NCBI GenBank assembly: GCA_049999725.1 | Contig: JBNGIS010034175.1 | Coordinates: 124,001 to 188,000, forward strand | Source of the DNA: Haplomitrium mnioides | Lineage: Eukaryota > Marchantiophyta > Haplomitriopsida > Calobryales | Direction: 5' to 3' | DNA length: 64,000 nt | Shown here: piece by piece, positions 59,430-64,000 of the stretch | Position numbering within the stretch: position 1 is the first letter of the stretch | Layout of the letters: every line of letters begins with the position of its first letter | Notes under the pieces: model-generated | Databases searched by the model: none | Told to the model about the DNA's origin: nothing | The model's input: only the letters and a program-made list of their open reading frames with translations | Made by a program: the position numbers and the translations under genes

Positions 59430-62400
59430 AGAGCCACATTTGCAAGTGGAAGGAAAACTTCCAGAAGAAGAAGATTTCCAGATTTCCAACTACATGTAGA
59501 GGATAGGAATTCAGAGGGAGGGGTAGAAGCTGAAATATTCATGGCATGCCTTATCCAAGAGGAAACAAAGGTGGAAGACCTCCTACTTAGAACAGATCTA
59601 CACTTAGTATGAGTTGTCCTCCAACGACGACAACATGTTTTAAAGAAATTTTGTTTTTGTTTCTGAAAACTAAATTGATCTCTATGATTTTTAGTATTGA
59701 ATATAATTCAAATATGTTGTCAATGTTTACTTCCTTGATATAATTATTGTAGACAGAATGTGAAACTGATTTGTTGCTCCTATTTGTTGTTGATTCAACA
59801 ATCTTCAATCAACAGTTATAATTTTGGAGTGTGTGAGCAATAGATACCTCTAATATATAGCATCATCAAGTCTTGATTCAACAATTTCATGATGAAATTA
59901 TACTTAGCTTCTTCACATACTTCAATTGTATATCTTCAAACTTCAAATACTTGCTTTTCAGTATCAATTGGTATTGTGTGTTCTTAGAAGAGAGAGCATA
60001 CACTTCAATTTTCTTGATAAATAAGCCTTCTATGCTCACTTGTCTTCTTCAACGATGTTGTAGTATAAGTTATTTCCCATTTATTTTAGGTGGTGTACTT
60101 CATCAACTTCCGGTCTGAGTTTTCAATGTTCTCTTCTTCAACTTCAGGTTATTTATCTAGCAACAACTCAAAATTTACTGTCCATAGTAATGTACTCTAG
60201 TCTCTCACAATTTTTGATGATGTTGCATTGTGTTCTTTGTTATGAATTTCATTCTTTCAAATGTTGTCTCTGGTTATTGTCAAACCATTGAACAATGCAA
60301 CATTTCTTTTAGCACTTGACATTTGAAGCTTTGGTTGAGTAGTTGTGTTCAAGTATTCTTCTCCAATTTATGACTTCATCAAGTTATCATGTTCTTCATC
60401 ATCTACTTTTTTTTCAACAAAATTGTGTTTAGGATTCAATGAAGTTTTCTTCTTCAACTTATTCACGAACAAATCTTCTTTAAGTTGTTTTCTTTTGTGA
60501 TTTTTTCTTTGATATGCTTTTCTCTTTGATTTATTGTTCTTTGATGTGCTAGTTTTTGATATGCCATTACTTGACAAGCAGAATTCTAGAGAAGCAATAT
60601 GTGTTCCCTTCTTTTGTTTCTGCAAATCTTTGCTTTCAATTTCTTTGTTTTAAATAGATTGTTGTATTTAATTGCTATAGATCAATTAATAGATCTTCTT
60701 TGACATGCCTTCACTTCAAGAGGTGAGTTGATTTACTTTTCATCAAGGAGGGTGTTCTTTGTTTCTCCAAAATCATCAATTTAGGGTTTTTATCATTTGT
60801 TTTCCTTCACAATCATTTTTAGCATCTTTCTTTGTCGATTTTCAAACAAGTTTCATTTCAAGTTTGTTTGTTTGTTTGTTTTCTGCATGAAATGCTTCTT
60901 TGATGTTGTCTATGGATGTAGATTTCCTCTTTGTTTTGGGTTCATCAGATCTTGTTAGTGTTGCTTTTTCTTTGTCGATTTGGTTCTTGAGCAAAGTCTT
61001 CTCAAATAGGGTTATTTTAGATGATATTATTTTCTTATTCTATATTTCTATGAGGATGTGTGTTTCAGCTTCTATTTCTTCAAATCTCGGAAAATTCATG
61101 TTGAATCGTGTTTTCAATAGAATTCTTCATCAAGCCTTCTTTCTCCTAGTAGTAGAGCCTTCATTCACTTTTCCGTTATCAAACATTGCTGCAGCCTTCA
61201 TCAGCTTTGCCTCCATCGAGCACTGAGCATTGTCATGTATTGCATCTACAAGGACTCCATCTGAGTATTCTGCTTCCTATCTATGAGCATTGTTGATTCA
61301 ACAAGGCTTTGGTTGACCTTCATTGATCATAATTTCAAACAGTTTCAGGAAAGCAATCTTCATTGAGGATTTTCATCGGTTTTAGGGTCAAAATATCCAT
61401 TTGAGTTGTTTTTATTCAAATGTATTATTCTAGACGCTTCTTCAACAATTTGGTTTATGCATGTCAGCTCAGTTCTAGGGTGCTTAGTCAGCAACAACCC
61501 AAGCCAACCCTTTTAGAGCCAAAATTAGGTTAATGCTAGATACTTTTTGGTGGGAGAGACGAGATATTGCAAGCTTGAATGGTAGGAGAGATGTAGGACT
61601 ATGAATCCTGTAGTTCAAATCTGCCCTTCATGTTCAAATTTGGATTACAGGGTCCTTCTCTCTTTGGCCTTCTCAAACCCAAGCGAACCCGCCCNNNNNN
61701 NNNNNNNNNNNNNNNNNNNNNNNNNNNNNNNNNNNNNNNNNNNNNNNNNNNNNNNNNNNNNNNNNNNNNNNNNNNNNNNNNNNNNNNNNNNNNNCAACAA
61801 TGAGCCTTTCCAAGAGCTATACCTCCTTGAGGTCGAATTCTTCTAAGATCTTCATCTTTGGTCAAGAAATTCAACTAAGGGCTGAAAATAAGAGATTCCT
61901 CAATCAATTTCTGCACTATAAAAATCTCAGAAGTTAGATGGCACTAATAGAAGTGGATGGTTAAGATGATGCCAACAAGACTTTCTGTGCAAGATTTGGT
62001 TGCCTATAGCTATGGCAATCAATAGATTTGCTATAAACGCTATTGAACTGAATTTTGCAACTCAACATTCATCGAGACCCCTCAAAAATGCACCACATGT
62101 TGTCTTGTGGTTTGCCCAATAGGTGCGCACCTTTTACCGCCTACTACATGTGACAATTTGATTTGTCGATACCCCGTCGTTCTCTTCTTTGTAGAAATTT
62201 TGGACAACATTGAGAGGTCAACCTTGAAACACTTCTCATATCCTTGATACACATTAACTCTACCTGACACCATTCAGTTCTGCACATTAGTAACCACGAG
62301 TGATGCAACCAAAAAAAGATTGTTCTTGTGGGGGACAGTGCTTCCTTATTTCTCCACCATTTTTCATGAAAGAGCTTTCAATTTTGCTTCTATCATGACT

Positions 62401-64000
62401 AAGATCAGCTAATATGGTTGAGAAATAAGAATGCACCATGTTTGATTTATGCTACCAATTTAGAGCATCCTTGAAGAGCATCGATTGATGAGAGCGACTT
62501 ATCCTATAAGTCAAATGCCAAAAACATAGAGATGTATATATGGAATTTACTCTAAAGGCTATCAAGATCACTTCATAGGGTACTCTCTCCATGACCTCCG
62601 TTGGACCGAGGATAGGGGTTGAGGTCAGATTAGACAACTTGTTTTTCGACGAATTAAGGGCGTTGTCTTTCGAGCTTAGATATGTTGGATAGTTGAAGGG
62701 CAAATTGTCCTCCAAGCTAGAAAATATTTGCCAAATTTTATAAAATAGCTTTATTGTTTGAATTTTGTTGTATAAATCCTTTGCTGTAGAAATCCCTTGT
62801 TGCAGAAACTATGATAGCCTTGTTTTTTCCTCTACCTCCTTTTTTCTTCCTTTTCCTTATCCTTCATCTCTTTTTCTCTGCCCCATTTCATGTCACTGCC
62901 CTTTTTCTCACTTTGTTACTCTATAGGGCTCAAAGCCAATGCCCTCTTTATAGTCCATGACTCCTTCCCTTAAGCTCAATTTTGGCTTAATATTTGCTCT
63001 TGACTCTCATATGAGTTGTTTCATGTTGAGATCATGTGCCCATCCTTCTCCAAGCTCCACAAAGCTGTTAAGCCCACAAAAAAAACAATTGATATAACTC
63101 TCATTTGGTTTTAACTGTGAGCACCCTCGCGAACACCTTACACCTTCTTGCTTTGTCTTTAGCCATTTTTTGTAGGATGATTGTTAGGTAAACACTGAAC
63201 CTAGGGAGAAAGCTCTGCTATGGGTAGGTTGTAGTATACATCCTAGCTTGCTAGCTTAATGGCTTGTGAGGCATTCTGGTATTTGTGAGAAGTGTAGAAG
63301 AAGTCCAATTTACTTTGGTTCAACTTCAATAGGAATGGTACTAATGGCCTAGACACTTCAAGGAGTTCCACTCCTTGGGCTAACTAAGGAGATGTCTCAG
63401 TTGTGGTGGTAGTAACGCCTATCAAAACTTGAGTGGTTGTGAAGAGGCTTTCCTTTCGCTCAAGACCAGGGTAGGACTTGCATACAACTTGTGGTTAGGG
63501 CTTGTCTTCATGAGCAAGTTTGATTTAAGGTTCAAGTTTAGAGTGGAATGCCAATATCAGAAAGAAATAAAATTGTTTGAATTTAATTGTGTTGTAAACT
63601 TGAAAATGTAGAAGTACAAAAAGCTTTCATTGCAATGACATCCCGCAAAATAGACACACACAAAAATAATATTGTTAATAAAATCTAGGTATAGTCTTAG
63701 GCCAATACAGAATATTGTTTGTATTTTAGCTCAAAGCTAGAGTCACAACTCCTACATATTCCCTACTACTTTAAACTGAAACACTCATACACAATCAACA
63801 TAACGAATAACCCATCACAAAATTCTCTTAGTTAACACACCTACATAAACACTCAACAAGTCTTGGCTTAGACTGATACGCACAGATAATATAGCTTACA
63901 TGAAACAAATAACAAAAATTGTTTTTTAAGAAATTTCTTATTCTATAGCCACTAACCAATAGGATCCATCATTGAAGTAATCATGCACACTTGACCCTGC
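59430..64000. other. Unassigned intergenic DNA with a 100-base gap
   Basis: No gene recognised. 59.8-61.5 kb is pyrimidine-rich (CTTCTTCAACTTC-type) with a short (TTTG)n run near 60865. N bases fill 61695-61794. A Lys-rich open frame (60625-60368, minus) is low complexity. From 61.8 kb to the end nothing is recognisable. Confidence 0.4.

Noticed and set aside
60368-60625. Lys-rich 85-codon open frame, minus strand
   Set aside because: Low complexity complement of CTT/TTC-rich DNA. A nuclear protein fragment cannot be shown.

Overview
This is a gene-poor, AT-rich stretch of a large plant nuclear genome, built almost entirely from decayed transposable elements. Plant origin is supported by three Ty1/copia elements of the plant UBN2-gag type and by GT..AG introns of about 95-800 bp. 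The species cannot be read from the sequence. The two protein families of the main element remind me more of non-flowering land plants than of flowering plants, but that is only an impression. I found no host gene that I can name, no rRNA or tRNA, and no prokaryotic operon. Six N runs (100 or 400 bases), several beside (TA)n or (GA)n tracts, are assembly gaps. All product names come from recognising motifs by eye; no search was run.

The main content is a large, apparently undescribed DNA-transposon-like element present as several copies or fragments. It carries two divergent genes. The left (minus-strand) gene has four exons and encodes a conserved unrecognised N-terminal exon, a Lys/Arg-rich linker, a ParB-like domain, and a beta-class amino-DNA-methyltransferase (motif order IV, X, I: ADIPYG, QKP, DLCSGTG-like). 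The right (plus-strand) gene has two exons and encodes a protein of the DUF7869, transposase-like family (VIDGMDQKK, LQLDN..ENKN, VGHTHDQ) with a small C-terminal domain. The two genes start about 0.6 kb apart around a conserved core with two outward-facing TATA-like boxes.

Layout. Element fragments: 1-0.84 kb (A, methylase piece, +); 0.93-8.1 kb (B, 5' half of the methylase gene on - plus the whole DUF7869 gene on +); 8.17-8.40 kb (C, promoter piece only); 17.0-20.42 kb (D, methylase gene on +, with a copia element immediately upstream); 20.43-30.14 kb (E, both genes); 32.48-45.82 kb (F, the most complete copy, about 13.3 kb, with degenerate terminal inverted repeats). Copy F is itself interrupted by a 438-bp solo LTR (target duplication AGATA) and a 2,221-bp TG..CA insertion (target duplication ATTTT). 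Copia elements: 11.66-16.92 kb (+, gag to 3' LTR), 53.62-49.85 kb (-, integrase to 3' LTR), 58.8-59.43 kb (+, gag only). The remainder (8.7-11.6, 30.7-32.4, 45.8-49.8, 53.6-58.8 and 59.4-64 kb) holds no feature I can name.

Every copy of the main element is studded with degenerate arrays of about 30-bp units centred on palindromes such as TATGCGCGCATA. They sit in the introns of both genes, in both 3' flanks, and, in the DUF7869 gene, inside the first coding exon as an in-frame peptide repeat. In the methylase-gene introns the units are very rich in GANTC, the target of the bacterial beta-class enzyme CcrM. All copies are broken by stops and frameshifts. What survives jointly in the copies (domain order, splice sites, promoter) is what allows the ancestral element to be described.
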